A stretch of 64,000 bases of DNA, taken from the NCBI GenBank assembly GCA_963693315.1, contig OY856186.1, forward strand, positions 81,163,040-81,227,039. Direction: 5' to 3'. The position numbers and the translations under genes were made by a program. Shown here one piece after another: positions 21,833 through 52,325 of the stretch (positions are counted from its first letter, which is position 1; each line of letters opens with the position of its first letter). This DNA comes from Diogma glabrata. Taxonomy: Eukaryota > Arthropoda > Insecta > Diptera > Cylindrotomidae. The notes under the pieces were generated by a model, which saw nothing but the letters and a program-made list of their open reading frames with translations, was not told the origin of the DNA and ran no database searches.

Positions 21833-22589
21833 TATTATTATACGTAATAAAACCGATCATTAGGTATCTTTTTAGTAATAAAATCAATTTGAAAATTAAG
21901 CAGATTTAGTCATGGATATCGGTGATTAAATATACACTTACAATTGACGGTTAAAATTCGATGATAGATTTTTTTAAATCAATACGTTGTCAAATATTTT
22001 ATAATGTTTTGAAACATTAACATGTATGTGTATTTCAATTGTGTTTTTTATCATGGTAAAATGAAAATAAGGTATTCTCACTAGAGTGACAGCGATGCCA
22101 TTTTGATTTTGATTGACGTCATTCAGAGTTTTATATAATACGTTTGTTGTTATTATCAATGAGAAAAGCTATTGTTTTTAAATTAAAAATATATTTAGTA
22201 TGATTTATAAGTTAATTTATTAGTTAATGAAATGATTGAAATTAATTCATTCATTAATTAATGAACTTTATTATTCGTTTTACTATTAAAACATATACAA
22301 ATTTAAATGCCGAACTACGTTAAAACCTGCAAAAGTTTTCAACAAATGTGAAAAATCATACTCAAAACATAAGGTTTTTTAATTTCCAGAAAAATAAATC
22401 AATTTGTAGTGGATAGAATCATGTGGAAAAAGAAAATGTTCGTATTTATTATAAGATAGTTTGTTCCTTACACTTCACTGAAAATGATTGGACTTTAAAA
22501 GACAATCTTTTAAATACTCTAATGAGTAAAAGATCGTTGAATTGATCGTTGAAAGTGGAACCTTATCTTAGAACATACAAGCAAGTGGT
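21833..22589. other. AT-rich stretch, nothing recognised
   Basis: No gene or repeat family is recognised here. Confidence 0.3.
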
Positions 22590-23235
22590 TACTTCCAATA
22601 TTTGCACATCTAAAGGAACGCACATCCAAATCGCTCGAAAAGAAACGTGCTGTTGCTAGTACTTGATCAATTTAACTTCAAGGAAACATTCGGTTTAAAA
22701 ATATAAGGCTGCTTATGAATCGATCGATGCGAAAAGAAAGTACTGGCAATTCTCAAATTATTTGATAATGCAAACTCAGTCATTCTCTCACCATTATCAT
22801 TGTTGGTGTTGATTTCATAACCTCCTCCAGTGCTATGTAGAAAATATTGACGGTCTTAGCTTCAGTAGGTGCATGCAAGGCAATAAGAGAAATATTGTTT
22901 TATGTATCACGTACCCCTAAGTAGCAAATCCTCTCATTGACCAGGATGAATTTCAACACGGCTTCTCTTATGCGTGCACCAACAAGGAAATCAGTACTAA
23001 ATTAATTTCGAGAAGAATGACCACTACTGCATAAAGAGTGACTGTTCGAGTTTTGTTTTCCGATTATTAGCTGTCTAATTTCTTGCAGAGAAATGATATC
23101 CATCCTATGCCTCTCAGCCTCTGTTTCTAGGCTTATTAAAGCATCATGAGCGATCAGGCTGCACACGTTTCACGTTCCGATTCGGTAGTTTGGTTCTTTC
23201 TCACGTCCAGGAAAAACTTCTGTTGTTTTGTTAGT
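22590..23235 (-). pseudogene. RTE-type LINE endonuclease relic
   Basis: Read on the minus strand from about 23230 with stops and shifts: NVCSLIAHDALISLETEAER, then MDIISLQEIRQL, HSLCSSGHSSRN, ARIREAVLKF, NERICYL and NISLIALHAPTE. This is the N-terminal half of an AP-endonuclease of RTE-clade LINEs (the DIISLQEIR and HAPTE blocks are diagnostic). Many stops make it dead. A second, shorter copy of the same region lies at 52195-52325 (+). Confidence 0.6.
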
Positions 23236-24226
23236 GTCTGGTATTCTGTTTTTGGTTATCAAATTCAACAAAGCTTTTTTTCGGAGTGATGGTATTAACC
23301 TCAGTCCCAACCCAAATTTTCGTTAATGGTTCTGTTATGATGTTAAGGTTATAAGAAGTTTTAAGGCGCCAATTCGCCGTGGTGTAGCGTAATAGACTAA
23401 GCAGTTTTTCTCTGCTTGTCTCCGATACACCAACCTAATTCTGTCCGAATTACCCCTGCAGCATGGCGTGGACGTCGAATTTCCTACCCTGTAAAATGTT
23501 CTTTAGAGTTAGAAAACTTAATAAACAAACTGTTAATGAAAAAAATAAGGAAAACCATAACGTAAAAATTATGTTTTCTCTAATTTTCAAATTAAAACAT
23601 TTTTTGTTTCTTTATATTTACGCCGGATGACGTCACACAAAATTTTCGATTTGCTGTCAAGAATACCTTATATTCGTTATACCATGGTTTTTTATAAAAA
23701 TTTTAAATAATTGAAAACTCTAAATAATTGTTAATTTTGCAAATCAATATTGTTTTGTGTTGTATTTAAGTTGTTTTTACTATAATTACATTATTATTAA
23801 TATTGCAATAAATTTTAATACATAATTACTGATTTCTAATTATTGCTGTGTTCGAAAAATTATAGTTTTAAATTACGTTTAAAAATACCATCAAAATCTC
23901 AACTAAATTCGTAGTTTTAATGTGGTTTAAAAATACTAGTTTTAAACATCAATTTCGAAAAAAACTGTGACTACAACTAAAAGTTGTAGTTGCGTCTGTC
24001 GATATGGCCCTTAATTTTTTTTATAATATATTTGAATTTGCGGTGTGATTTTGTAAATTTGACATTGGACAGTGCGTCGTAGCAATTGTGTAAATTATTG
24101 TTAAATTTGCTGCAAGCGTCGAGGTTAAAATTTTTTGTTTTTCATTCGACAATCAATTTTTTCCAACAACAAACCATTAAAAACACAGTTTGATAAAAAT
24201 TCCAGAAAAATTGATTTAGCAAAATA
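23236..24226. other. PIH1D1 upstream region with possible repeat fragment
   Basis: 23367-23500 is less AT-rich and may belong to a further repeat. The remaining 700 bp before the PIH1D1 start must contain its promoter, but no motif can be assigned. Confidence 0.3.
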
Positions 24227-27200
24227 ATGGAAACACAATCGAATACATTTCTAAATGCAGATTCCAGTATTATGGAAAATAACTTACGTTTCATTAAGGC
24301 ATGGTGTGCGGACTAATTAATTGGTATGATTTTTTTAACCTAATTTTTTTTAGGATGAATTGGAAGACGAGTTAAAAAACATATTTGAAGGAAATGAATT
24401 GAGTTCTCAAATTGCAAAACCAGATAAATCCAGAATTATTCAACCAGAACCAGGTACTCTGTTTAAAAACGAATAATTTAGCAGATTATAATTTTGCATC
24501 ATGTTTGGAATAATTTGCCGTCTAATTTTAATGCGTTTGCCTCTTGGTTCAATAGCCGACTCTTTTAAACCGCTGAACCGATGCTAACATTCTGCCTCAA
24601 GATGGGGATATTACTTCTACTTAGGCGCCAAGATTATTTTCATTTATTTGATATAGAATCACTGACTGAAGCGAATAAAACAAACGAATTGTATATCAGC
24701 CCCGGGGTCCAAGATACAGCCGTCTGAAAAAAGCAAAATCCATTCAAAATTACAATTTTTTGACAAGATGTTATTCAAATATGTTCCTTTTACAAAATTT
24801 GCCATCCCTATTTCCTATGTGCTTATAAGATAAACAGATCAAAACTGCCCCTTTTACTAAATTTACTTAATTCTAAAAAAAATCTGCTTGCGCCTAAGTT
24901 CGAGTAATCATGCCCTCAACATCGTTAACGATTATTTGTTCGCAGGTTTTTGTATCAAAGCGTTTTTGGAAGATAGTGGAGACAAAATATTTATAAATAT
25001 TTGCAAAACTCCATTTATACCCGCTCCTCCAGATCATACCGAAGCAGAACTTCGTGAAATTATTTACACAAACAATGTGACAACGTATAAAATTCCAATG
25101 AGTATAAGTAGTTTAAAGCAAATAAATGATCGTTCCGGAAATCCAGCATCTGGTTGTGATATTGCAATCAATTCAGATTTTTTTCAAAAAGTACAATCTA
25201 TTGATTTGTTTCGTCAATTTTTGATTACAATTATCTTTGAAGCGATTGAAGTTAAATATGAGATAAAAATAAATTTAGAAAACTGGGTTTTATTAAAAAA
25301 CCGGCAGGCTATGGGGGGTTTGATTAAACATTGTGTAAGGGAATCAATTCTACAATCAAAACAAAATGATGAGGAACAGTTAATTACAAATAATAAATCT
25401 CCAAGTAGCCGCCCATTGATCGAAGAAATTAATGAAAAAGATTTGATCAAAATGAAACAAAACCAAATTGCCAAACAAAAAACTTTTGAAAATAATAATA
25501 CCAAAACGATCCAAAATAATCTTAAAAATTCACCGTGTAGCAAGGTACCAAAATATCAATTATATCATACAAAAGATCAGAAAACTACAACATTAGTGGC
25601 AGAATTTCATTTACCAGAATGTGTAAGTAGTTTTGATTTAATTTTGATTTTACTCTCTTATTCACTAAACTACATCTTTTAATGCATGTCTTATGCTTGG
25701 AAGTTGGTCACCATTACTTGTAATTAAATTTTAACGTTCACTGGTCTGATGTACGATGCCAATCATTCGTCATCGTCTATAATCTAAGAAAAATCGCCGT
25801 CCTCTAACGTGGTGGCTGGTCATCAAGCACTATGTACTTTTCAACAATCAGTCCAGTACCTCGGAGGTAAACTGCACTATGTCATTCTAGTCAACTTTTC
25901 AGTCAACAAAAAAATTGCAAGTTTGATTAGTTAGATTAGTAAGAACCAGATAAATATTGTGACAATAATTGAGTCAAACTTCATTTCTGGTCGAAACATA
26001 ATTAACAAACGTAATTATGGAGCACAAAGAGTGTCAGACAACAATAAACCTGCTCTACTGAAAAGTTGACTAAAATGACATAGTGCAGTATACCTCCGAG
26101 GTACTGAGTTAATATATCCGCTACAGCTTTCCTGTGTAACATTTTAAGATTCCCGTTGTAAGTTTCATTATTTAGCCAGTCAGGTGGTATTCGGCTTTCT
26201 ATGTCCGATAGGAACTATTTAGTCCGTTTCTGTGTCTCTTTGGGATGATGGAGTATTAACCAATACTTTGCATGAGTAATGGTTATTGTTGAATTGGATA
26301 ACTTGATTTTTATATCTACGTTTTCTTTGTTAAAAATTAATCGATTATAGGAAACCGTGATATTGTTTTGCACATGTTGTTTTTTTGTAAGCAGTTTTTG
26401 TTGTTAGTTCTGTTTTTGCACAGTTATATATATATTGAGACAGAATGTATGGGCTTGGGCCATTGCTCCTTTTGTAGTTCTGGTTTACTTATGTAAAATT
26501 ATGATTGGGAACTCTCTTTGATCTGCAAAAAATTAACAGCTGTGTTTTGGACTTCCGTGGAATCAAAATTGACTAAATTTTTGTTACCCCATTCGTTCGT
26601 GCTTTTTCCTTATGAAGGTAGGGAAACGAATGGCTAGTGCAGTATACATACTATCAATTATCATCTGCAAAACTATTTATTGTGTTACTGGTGATTTTCA
26701 ATAGTTAGTTAGTAGTTTCAACTGTTTAATTTATATCAAATAGAGTAGGGATAAAACTGAGCTTTAGAATACACCAGCGTTAATTAATTTTGACTCAGAA
26801 GAAAAGCCATTGGTGGATACCGAAATGTATCGGTTGGTGAGAAAATTTTGAATCAGCTTAATATCTGCTAGGTGAAACCGTACGCTACAAGCTTGGTGAT
26901 CAGGTTGCGACGCCAGATTCGATCAAATGCTTTTGAGATGTCTAATGCTATGATGTCTAAATTCACAAACTTTTTACCGTATGTTGTTCCAATGATGGTC
27001 TACATAGTTCAATAGATCGGTTGTTGATCTTTGTTTCGAAAACCGTATTGGCTGTCAGATATTGCTTGAGTTTTGTCCAGTTTTATGTAGTTGGACTACG
27101 AGGTGTTTTAGGAGCCGTCAATCTCCGCATACTGATAAAATTCAATAGAATTTGAAGTTCTAATATTTTTCAAGTAAATAGATAAATAATTTTTTGTTTC

Positions 27201-27447
27201 AGAACTCAGTCGATGATGTTAATGTCCTGGTTGGTGCCGATCGCGTAGTACTGGAAACCACCAAATCACAATATTATTTTGATTCATTTGTTGACTATAC
27301 AATTGACCAAGGAAAAACCACATGTAAATTCAATGTCATTAATGGGGTAAGTTCCAACAATCTTTGTGTATCTGTAATATCTAAAAATATTTTTCTCATG
27401 TATTTGTTTATTTTTAGGTTTTGAAACTAATAATGCCGGTTATTTAA
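24227..27447 (+). CDS. PIH1D1: PIH1 domain-containing protein 1 (R2TP co-chaperone subunit)
   Basis: Exons are 24227-24298, 24354-24453, 24946-25622, 27203-27346 and 27418-27447 (stop taa); together about 340 aa. The phases agree at every junction. Exons 2-3 give the PIH-N domain (about residues 55-170): PEPGFCIKAFL, then DKIFINICKTPFIPAPPD, YKIPMSI, SGCDIAINSDFF and WVLLKNRQAMGG. The Lys of FCIK and of DK-IFINIC correspond to the two basic residues that bind phosphorylated DSDDE motifs in human PIH1D1. Exons 3 (end) to 5 give the CS-like C-terminal domain, ending CKFNVINGVLKLIMPVI, close to the human LMVAMPLLPV end. A low-complexity N/K/Q linker lies between the domains. The protein joins RUVBL1/2 and RPAP3 in the HSP90-linked R2TP complex (snoRNP, PIKK and polymerase assembly). 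Intron 1 (24299-24353, 55 nt) appears to start with GC instead of GT. Intron 4 (25623-27202) holds a MITE and a LINE relic. Possible poly(A) signal attaaa at 27503. Confidence 0.9.
25854..26106. mobile_element. MITE with 50-bp terminal inverted repeats in a PIH1D1 intron
   Basis: The left arm 25854-25903 starts cagtacctcggaggta and ends acttttcagt. The right arm 26057-26106 is its reverse complement with two mismatches in 50. The 150-bp interior is non-coding. A target duplication is not evident. Confidence 0.75.
26440..27120 (-). pseudogene. LINE reverse-transcriptase relic in a PIH1D1 intron
   Basis: Minus-strand sequence collinear with the LINE at 30113-31190 and beyond. It shares the blocks ctgtgttttgga, atcatctgcaaaactatttattg, tacaccagcgttaattaatttt, ccgaaatgtatcggttgg, and further upstream in the LINE ccagattcgatcaaatgctttt. 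Scattered indels and stops show that it is old. Confidence 0.65.
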
Positions 27448-28457
27448 ATTGTATGTTTATGAAATCGATATCGTTTGTAGTAAACCCATTCCTTGATATA
27501 ATATTAAACCATAAATTTAGTGTGGCAAACAATTTGTACTTAAAGAATCGTTAATTACACATTATTTTTTTTAAATTATAAGCAAACCAAATTTTTTTTG
27601 TAAGTACTCCTCAAACCATGTTGCATTCATTTTATAGATATTTATATATTTTAGTTTTAGGAGTTTCGTTAAGACACTCTTTCTACATCTGTACCAATCG
27701 ATTTCGATAGCTACTTGTTCCGTTGAAACTGTTTAGAAAGGTCCTTGAAAATAATAGTGTAGCTACCGAAATCGGTCCGTGGTTAGCAAATAGATATCAA
27801 CTAAACTCCAAAAACTATAATTATTTTCGAATTTTGTTTTTTCCATTTGGAATGTATTGAGGTAAAAAAAATTTCATCAAAATAATCTACAACTCGTCCT
27901 GTTTTTGAGGAATGAATTGAGTAACCCAACACAATTGGTGTCGATTTGTGATATTTCAACAAGATTCCTGAAATTTGAATGCAATTTGGCTTAAATAACT
28001 CCGAAAACTATTTCACTAAATTACAAAAATACTAAAGGTAACAATTTTGCAAACCACCATTTTGAAAACAACTGTCTATTGCTAACATCCGAATATCTCG
28101 AAAAGTATTTTTATATATGAATTTAGTCAATATTATATTACCCTTATGTAATTCAAATTTGCATTTTTGCAAACTCATCTTTTTACCTTCGATATTAAAA
28201 CATGCCGTACTCCGAAAGAACTCTAAAATTTGAATGTGATTTTGAACCATGGACATTTTAAGATTTTTTTAAAAATATTTATAGGTTTCAAAAGCAAAAA
28301 TTCTATTAATAGTATATAAAAACTTTATTAAGTAACACAAAATATACCAAATAACAAACCTCTTAAAAATAGTGTATAAAGCATTTAATTTTATGGCCTA
28401 CACAGCCATTCTTAAGATCAAAATTTAAGTACCAGTTTTTAAAATGTCATAAATAAA
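27448..28457. other. Region between the 3' ends of PIH1D1 and MRP
   Basis: About 1 kb separating the convergent genes. It must contain both 3' UTRs. The middle (27660-28260) has loosely repeated phrases (ctccaaaaacta / ctccgaaaacta; gtagctac-cgaaatcg) suggestive of an old repeat. A tttatt at 28324-28329 could be the MRP poly(A) signal on the minus strand. Confidence 0.4.
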
Positions 28458-46858
<18,401 letters not shown>

Positions 46859-48630
46859 TCTGTTTTATTTTTATTTTGACAAAATTATTATCCGTGACAA
46901 GCAGTATTCTGTTGAAGTCAAAAAATAAAAACATCCACGATAAATTTTATTTTACATAACCATGGTTTTATACTAATGGAATTTATGATAAATAAATGAT
47001 GTATAATATTCATAGATAAACAAATTTTCATGCATAAAATAAAATTATAAAAAATATAACTTTTCATAGAAACATAAATAATAAGATAATTTCTCATCTA
47101 GTTACTCACTATTAAACTGTTACACTCAACACTCACACTGGTACTGACCTGACAGTGACTACTGAAGAATGACAGATCACATTCACAACATATATTTAAA
47201 GAAGTTGTTTTCATTCATAAATAGCGACTACACAAAAGAATAGTACGTTAATAGTAAAAACTCAAACGACTTGAAAAGAAGTTGAGTCGAACTTCAACTT
47301 ATTCAAGCTAGGTTGAACCGATTAAAATTTTAGTTGAAGCGAAATTTAAAAAATATTTAAAAACAATAAAGAAAACTTTATATTTGTAGCTAAACATGAT
47401 GGCATATTTTCAGTGATGTTGATGCTGTGAACCTCTGACCTTGGTAAAAACATGATTGTGGTATAAATTCGTTTTATGTATGTGATTAAAAAAATTGAAT
47501 TCCTAAACACTGATGAGCTCTCAATGATATGCAAAAATTTGAGTTGTTGATTGTTTATTTGTTATGCGTTTAAATTGAAAAATTAAAATTAAATTAAATT
47601 TATTTAGAGGAGCTCTGGAGTTAGATGTCTAGATTGCGGGTGAAGCTATTTATTAGGATGTTGTGCTTTAAAAAGGCGAAAATGGAACGGAAGACTTCGA
47701 TGTCTGTCTCATCAAATTCTACATAATCGATTTTCTCATAAACTTTAAGTTTTATCATTTTTAAATTTGCCACAATTACAAAATATGTTTGTTCAGTTCT
47801 ATACTGAAAACGAAATATTTAAAAAAAAAAATTTCTATGTATAAATAAAATTATCGTTTTTGACATAACCGCAACCACAACCGTTTCTTTTTTCTTTCGA
47901 ACAAAACTGTCATCGAACACTGCAAAATTTTATATATTTACACTCTAGTTCTTAAAATAATTTCACTAACACTTCTTTGAAGATCCAATGTTCTTTTACT
48001 GATAAAAGTGTAAAGATTGAACAAAAACTATAGCGGTGAGCTTATTGGAATTTTGCAAAAAAAAATATTTTTGACCATGACGATGGATTTCATATAAAAA
48101 TTAAATTTTTTCTATTCCATAGCAATTGTAACTTTCACCGAACAATTTTCAACTTATTTTCTAAAATGTGTAATTTTTTTCATGATCTCGCCGCCCCATT
48201 CACAGCCTGTTTAAAACGACTTTTTACGTTATATTTTTAATTCAATCTTTTAAAAAATTTCTATCACTGAATTTTTGGCCAAAAATCTATGCAAAAAATA
48301 CCCTTTTGAAAAAATCCTTTATATTAGCAAAAGGTGTACTGACTAATTTCCGACTATAAAAGCGCCGAGAAAAATACTGTCATTATTAAATGACAAAGTT
48401 CAACCTTTCCAATTAAACCAGAAATTTGAAAAAATTATAAGTAGTTTTTTTTATAGCCGATTCAAATTTTAAATTTTAAATGGCCCACCCTATATATAGC
48501 AGTCGTGGATAAAGATAGATAAAGATAAATAGTATAGTTTTTAATGTAACGAAACAGAACCAAAATATAAAATAATTTTGACTATCAAACATTATTTTTT
48601 TTCTATATAGCAACTGTTAAAACGTGCTTT
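46859..48630. other. MRP upstream region, no gene seen
   Basis: It contains the putative promoter and 5' UTR of MRP (46859 upward on the minus strand). No TATA or initiator motif can be assigned with confidence. The rest is AT-rich with short open frames only. Confidence 0.35.
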
Positions 48631-48654
48631 TATCAACTAAAATTAGAGGGAAAA

Positions 48655-48720
48655 GTTGCACTTTACCATCAAGGGTAGATAAAGTAGTACTTTAACAGCA
48701 AGGGTAGATAAAGTATTTTG
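48655..48720. repeat. Short direct repeat
   Basis: caagggtagataaagta occurs twice about 31 bp apart (near 48669 and 48700), each near a tagtactttaa/gcactttacc block. Confidence 0.5.
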
Positions 48721-48884
48721 ATATAAGTATTTTGCTGAACAAAAAAATTGATTTGTCTGTTTATTTATAAAATTCAAAAATTTATTAAAGCCACCTATAC
48801 TCATTTTTTCGTGAAACAGTTTTTTCCTGACACTTTTAAATTACATTTATCATTGATTTTTCTTCATTTTTTGGTCTTCTTTAA

Positions 48885-49015
48885 CAAATGCTATAGAAAA
48901 AAATGTTGTATTCCACACGACGATAAAATTTCTTTATCTTCTCGATGCTTATTAGCATCTAAAATCGCTCTCGAAGATAAAGTGCAATTTTATCGTCTTG
49001 TACAATAAATACCTA
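48885..49015. repeat. Imperfect palindrome, about 130 bp
   Basis: acgacgataaaatttctttatcttctcg (two parts) is mirrored by cgaagataaagtgcaattttatcgtc. It is followed by ttgtacaataaatacctatt, very like the ttgtataataaataactatt after the palindrome at 46090-46220. The two are probably members of one foldback family. Confidence 0.55.
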
Positions 49016-49435
49016 TTATTTCTTTGCAAACGACAACGCTCATCAATAATTCAAATCATTTCCAGCTTAGTTTTTGCATGCGAATCAAATAGTAATTGAT
49101 TATGGTTTGCGTTATATATTTTAATTCAAAATCTCTTCAGTTGAATCAGAATGCCTCCAATTAACGGAAGACGAATTAACGCAAAATGACGAAATACCAT
49201 TTAAAATAATTAGTGGTTTACGTTCCGCTTCAAAGTTGCTGTTCAGCTCAACCGATAATCAATTGTTTCGAAAGTACCAAATATAGGGATAATGGATATT
49301 AGTATCGTTGACGTATCGCATCGTTTGGCCGCGTGTGTTTCTGAATTTCAAGATTTAGAAGTGTTTTGTGAAAATTTTACATAGTCATAAACATGAACAG
49401 AAAGCATTGTATGACGAAAACGTGGTGAAAACATT

Positions 49436-49510
49436 AATAAAAAAGTCGGACAAGTGCGAATATAACTAGCTCGCCGAGGGTTCCGTGTATATAATATTCT
49501 ACGAGAATAG
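49436..49510. repeat. Interspersed repeat segment ('gtcggacaagtgcgaa...gagggttccgtg')
   Basis: aaaaagtcggacaagtgcga, gctcgccgagggttccgtg. A second copy is at 53450-53515 (tggtctagtgcgaataaaat, ctcgccgagagttctgtga). Similar phrases are, to my knowledge, widespread in insect genomes, but I cannot check the family name. Confidence 0.5.
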
Positions 49511-49950
49511 TTCTTATCGAAAAAACATTTTTGGAAATGAATCAAATACGTTGTCTAATTACAAAAAAAATTATTTTGGAATAAAAAAAATTCACCTTTT
49601 ATAAGACACCCAAGGTAGAAAATAACTTTGTTTCAAAATTTCTACTCCCAACCCCTCCAAATATCATTTCAAATGATGAGCCGATCGCTATAGTTTTCAT
49701 TCAATCTTTACAACATTTCCTATACAACCGCGAATTTTTTCAATTTTTTTCTTTTGTAATGTTCGCAATAAAGGAAAAAATTTTCACAGTTTTGAAAATA
49801 AGTCGAAAACTGTACTTTCGAAAATTAAATTTCGGCCATTAAATCTCGGTCCTATGTCCTATGGAAAAGTTTGCTCTAATTAAAAAAAACTGAACTAGGG
49901 CCGAGAATTTTCTCGGAGCTATGTCATCGGTGCTATTAAAATCGGCGCTA
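49511..49950. other. Continuation of the interspersed repeat
   Basis: Phrases like 'caacccctccaaatatcatttc' and 'gatgagccgatcgct' look like repeat-derived sequence. No gene. Confidence 0.3.
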
Positions 49951-49960
49951 TTTCAAGAAG

Positions 49961-50215
49961 CCTAACGAAAGGGTAGCGAAATCCGAAATTCGACGTATAC
50001 ACCGTTCTACCTGGAGTGAACACTGCTTGTGCAATGATGCTACAGTAAGGCTAGTCATTGACGCTTCTGAAACTCAAGCGTCTGTTCTGCATGTTAGGGG
50101 CAACTTGGAGTGGGCGTCTGTGTTAGATCAAGCGGCTCGGTATATAAACATGTTACAAGGTTTTTCTGAAAGCCTTAGGATCAGAACGGACCCAACTAGC
50201 AAAGTTGCTTCTTAA
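49961..50215 (+). CDS. Unrecognised ORF with unusually high GC
   Basis: The open frame runs from about 49961 (after a stop near 49938) to taa at 50213-50215. The first ATG is at 50027, giving 62 codons, and the full open stretch is about 85 codons. It reads NERVAKSEIRRIHRSTWSEH, then ATVRLVIDASETQASVLHVR, then GNLEWASVLDQAARYINMLQ and SESLRIRTDPTSKVAS. Base composition is near 48% GC, against roughly 30% around it, and codons such as gcg, ggc and cgg are frequent. I recognise no domain. It has no acceptable splice acceptor immediately upstream. It could be a fragment of a transferred or viral gene, or part of an unknown transposon. Confidence 0.3.
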   Translation, partial: PNERVAKSEIRRIHRSTWSEHCLCNDATVRLVIDASETQASVLHVRGNLEWASVLDQAARYINMLQGFSESLRIRTDPTSKVAS

Positions 50216-51494
50216 TTTTTAGTTATACCAGCTTAAGCTTCAATAAACCTTCTAAATGGAAGCTAGTTAAATTTTACTTCTAAAGAGTTCCGATAGAAAT
50301 TCCACAGGGAAGCTTACCAACCACTTGAGTGAAAGCTTCAAAAATACTTTTATATTTAATATTAGAAGCTTTACCGAAACTTATATAAACAACTCACGAT
50401 AAAGATTCCTAAAAAAGGAATAGAAGCTATAGCTATAGAAGCTATAGCGCTGTTATTAGGATTGAAGTAGTTTCAGTTCTAATTGTTCAAAGTTTTTATA
50501 GGAGCACATCTGTCATAGTTTAAAAATAGCTTCAATATCAACCTTAGAAGTTTTACCGGAACTGTTAGGCGAAAATGAAATATGCTAAACTGACGGACAC
50601 TAATGCTTCTATTATTTCAACTATAGATTCGGCCTGGTGGTTTTTGTTTTTTAATAAATTATTTAGACATATTTTGCACAATATAAATTATTCTTTATTT
50701 AGAACCTTAAAATAGTCGAAAAGCAAGTTAACTAGAATAAGAAGCAGTGAGTGGAATGCAGAATATTTAAAGATAATTTGGCTATGTTTTATAAATAATG
50801 ATATACGAATTTTCTTTCCATTTTTCCAATTTTTGGGCAAAACTGAGAGGGATACACAGCTCCACAGTTTAGTCGCTCTATTAATATAATGTAAAGCAAA
50901 TGCATGGTGTGATAATGAATATATTAATTTGTTGGTTATACTAAGTGTAAGAAGGAATAATAATTTGAATTGTCCGAAATACAAATCATTACAGTTGAAT
51001 TTATAATAACTCATTACCTTAGTACGCATTTTGTTGTGACCACTAATAGAATTCCTATAACACAACACTTGTTATTTAAAAAAAATGTATTGTTCAAACA
51101 AAGCTGTAAGTACGGCTAAAAGATAATAATAAAAAAGTGTAACCCTTAGATGTTGCTATTTCTAAAACTTTTGAATTAATAAAACAAATAGCCAAAAAAA
51201 ATTTGACAATATATCTATAAAACTTCACTTTCTTAACTTCACGTCAACTTCTATAAAAATATACAAAATCTTTTAAAAAAGTAAATCACAGAATATGATT
51301 TTTTTAAAAACATATTGAAGTTACATGCCACATACCTTTTTTATATAAAAAGTAACCTCCCGAACTGTACTGTATATTTTAAATTTTTTCTACATCTAAA
51401 TTAAAATACTAAAGGTTTTGGAAGCCTTATAGAAGACTTATAAAAGCCATTATTGTTATAACTTATATAGCATATTATTTTCATCTAAATATTC
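50216..51494. other. Intergenic stretch, nothing recognised
   Basis: 50220-50640 repeats the word 'gaagct' often (gaagctatagctatagaagc near 50425) without a clear unit. No gene is seen. Confidence 0.3.
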
Positions 51495-51571
51495 AAATAA
51501 ACCAATTGGATAGCGTGCAATTCAAACAATTGAAGAACCCGAGTTCAAATCCTGATGCGACCGTAAACAAA
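51495..51571 (+). repeat. tRNA-like sequence, possible tRNA relic or SINE head
   Basis: accaattggatagcgtgc resembles a D-arm/A-box, caattcaaacaattg a small anticodon-type hairpin, and gagttcaaatcctg a T-arm/B-box (consensus GGTTCGAATCC). Order and spacing fit a tRNA body, but the acceptor stem does not pair and the anticodon loop is too short. It is a decayed tRNA or the start of a SINE, not a functional tRNA gene. Confidence 0.35.
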
Positions 51572-52194
51572 AACTTGAATTAAAACATATACATATATGA
51601 ATATAATATATAATACCGTAACAATGTTGATAACACTAATACTAACCATCATGACAAAAAATATTGTAATATTTTTGTCACATTTTTTAATAGCTTTGAT
51701 AAGACTTCTAAAGATTGCTTAACAACGATCTATTAGAATCACTTTACTGAAGCTGTAACTTGTGAAAACCAGAAATTCTATTCAGCTTGCATAACCGCTT
51801 ACGAAAGACCATACCAAAGTTATTTTCGAAGTTTTATACATATCATAGCTTCGTGAAAGGCGGGAGAGCTCTCCAAATGGTTTTTATCGAAACAATTTGG
51901 AATCTTCAAAGAAACTATGAAGGTGGAGAAACTAGTTTCGATGAGATTTTTAAGTGTTTTAAAAGAAGTAAGAATGTTAGTTAGAGACCCATTCACGTTG
52001 GCTCACTTGGGCCTGAGGTTAACACCCTTACCCCGGCAAAAAAACTTCGTTGAAAACAGGAACCAAAAATAAATACCAAATACCAATATCTGGAACCAAA
52101 ATCAAAATTCTACCTGAAACGTGAAACGTTAAAAAGGACCAGGCCAATCCAGATCAATCGGGACGTCAAACGACTGACTGAGCGCCCCTGATGC
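51572..52194. other. Intergenic stretch, nothing recognised
   Basis: The open frame 51787-51984 (+) shows no domain and is probably chance. Confidence 0.3.
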
Positions 52195-52325
52195 TCCTAC
52201 GAGTCTAAGAAAACAAGGTTTGGATAGTCACTCTCTATACTATAGTGGTCATTCTTCTCGAAGAGAATTTGGTACTACTTCTCTTGTGAGTGCACGTATA
52301 CAAGATGTTGTGATGAAATTTTGTC
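52195..52325 (+). pseudogene. RTE-type LINE endonuclease fragment
   Basis: It reads KQGLDSHSLYYSGHSSRREF then GTTSLVSARIQDVVMKF. The same block is found in the minus-strand relic at 22590-23235 (SHSLCSSGHSSRN ... ARIREAVLKF). Only about 40 codons remain. Confidence 0.5.

Noticed and set aside
25214..25543. 109-codon minus-strand ORF
   Set aside because: Antisense to PIH1D1 exon 3, whose plus-strand reading is a clear PIH domain.
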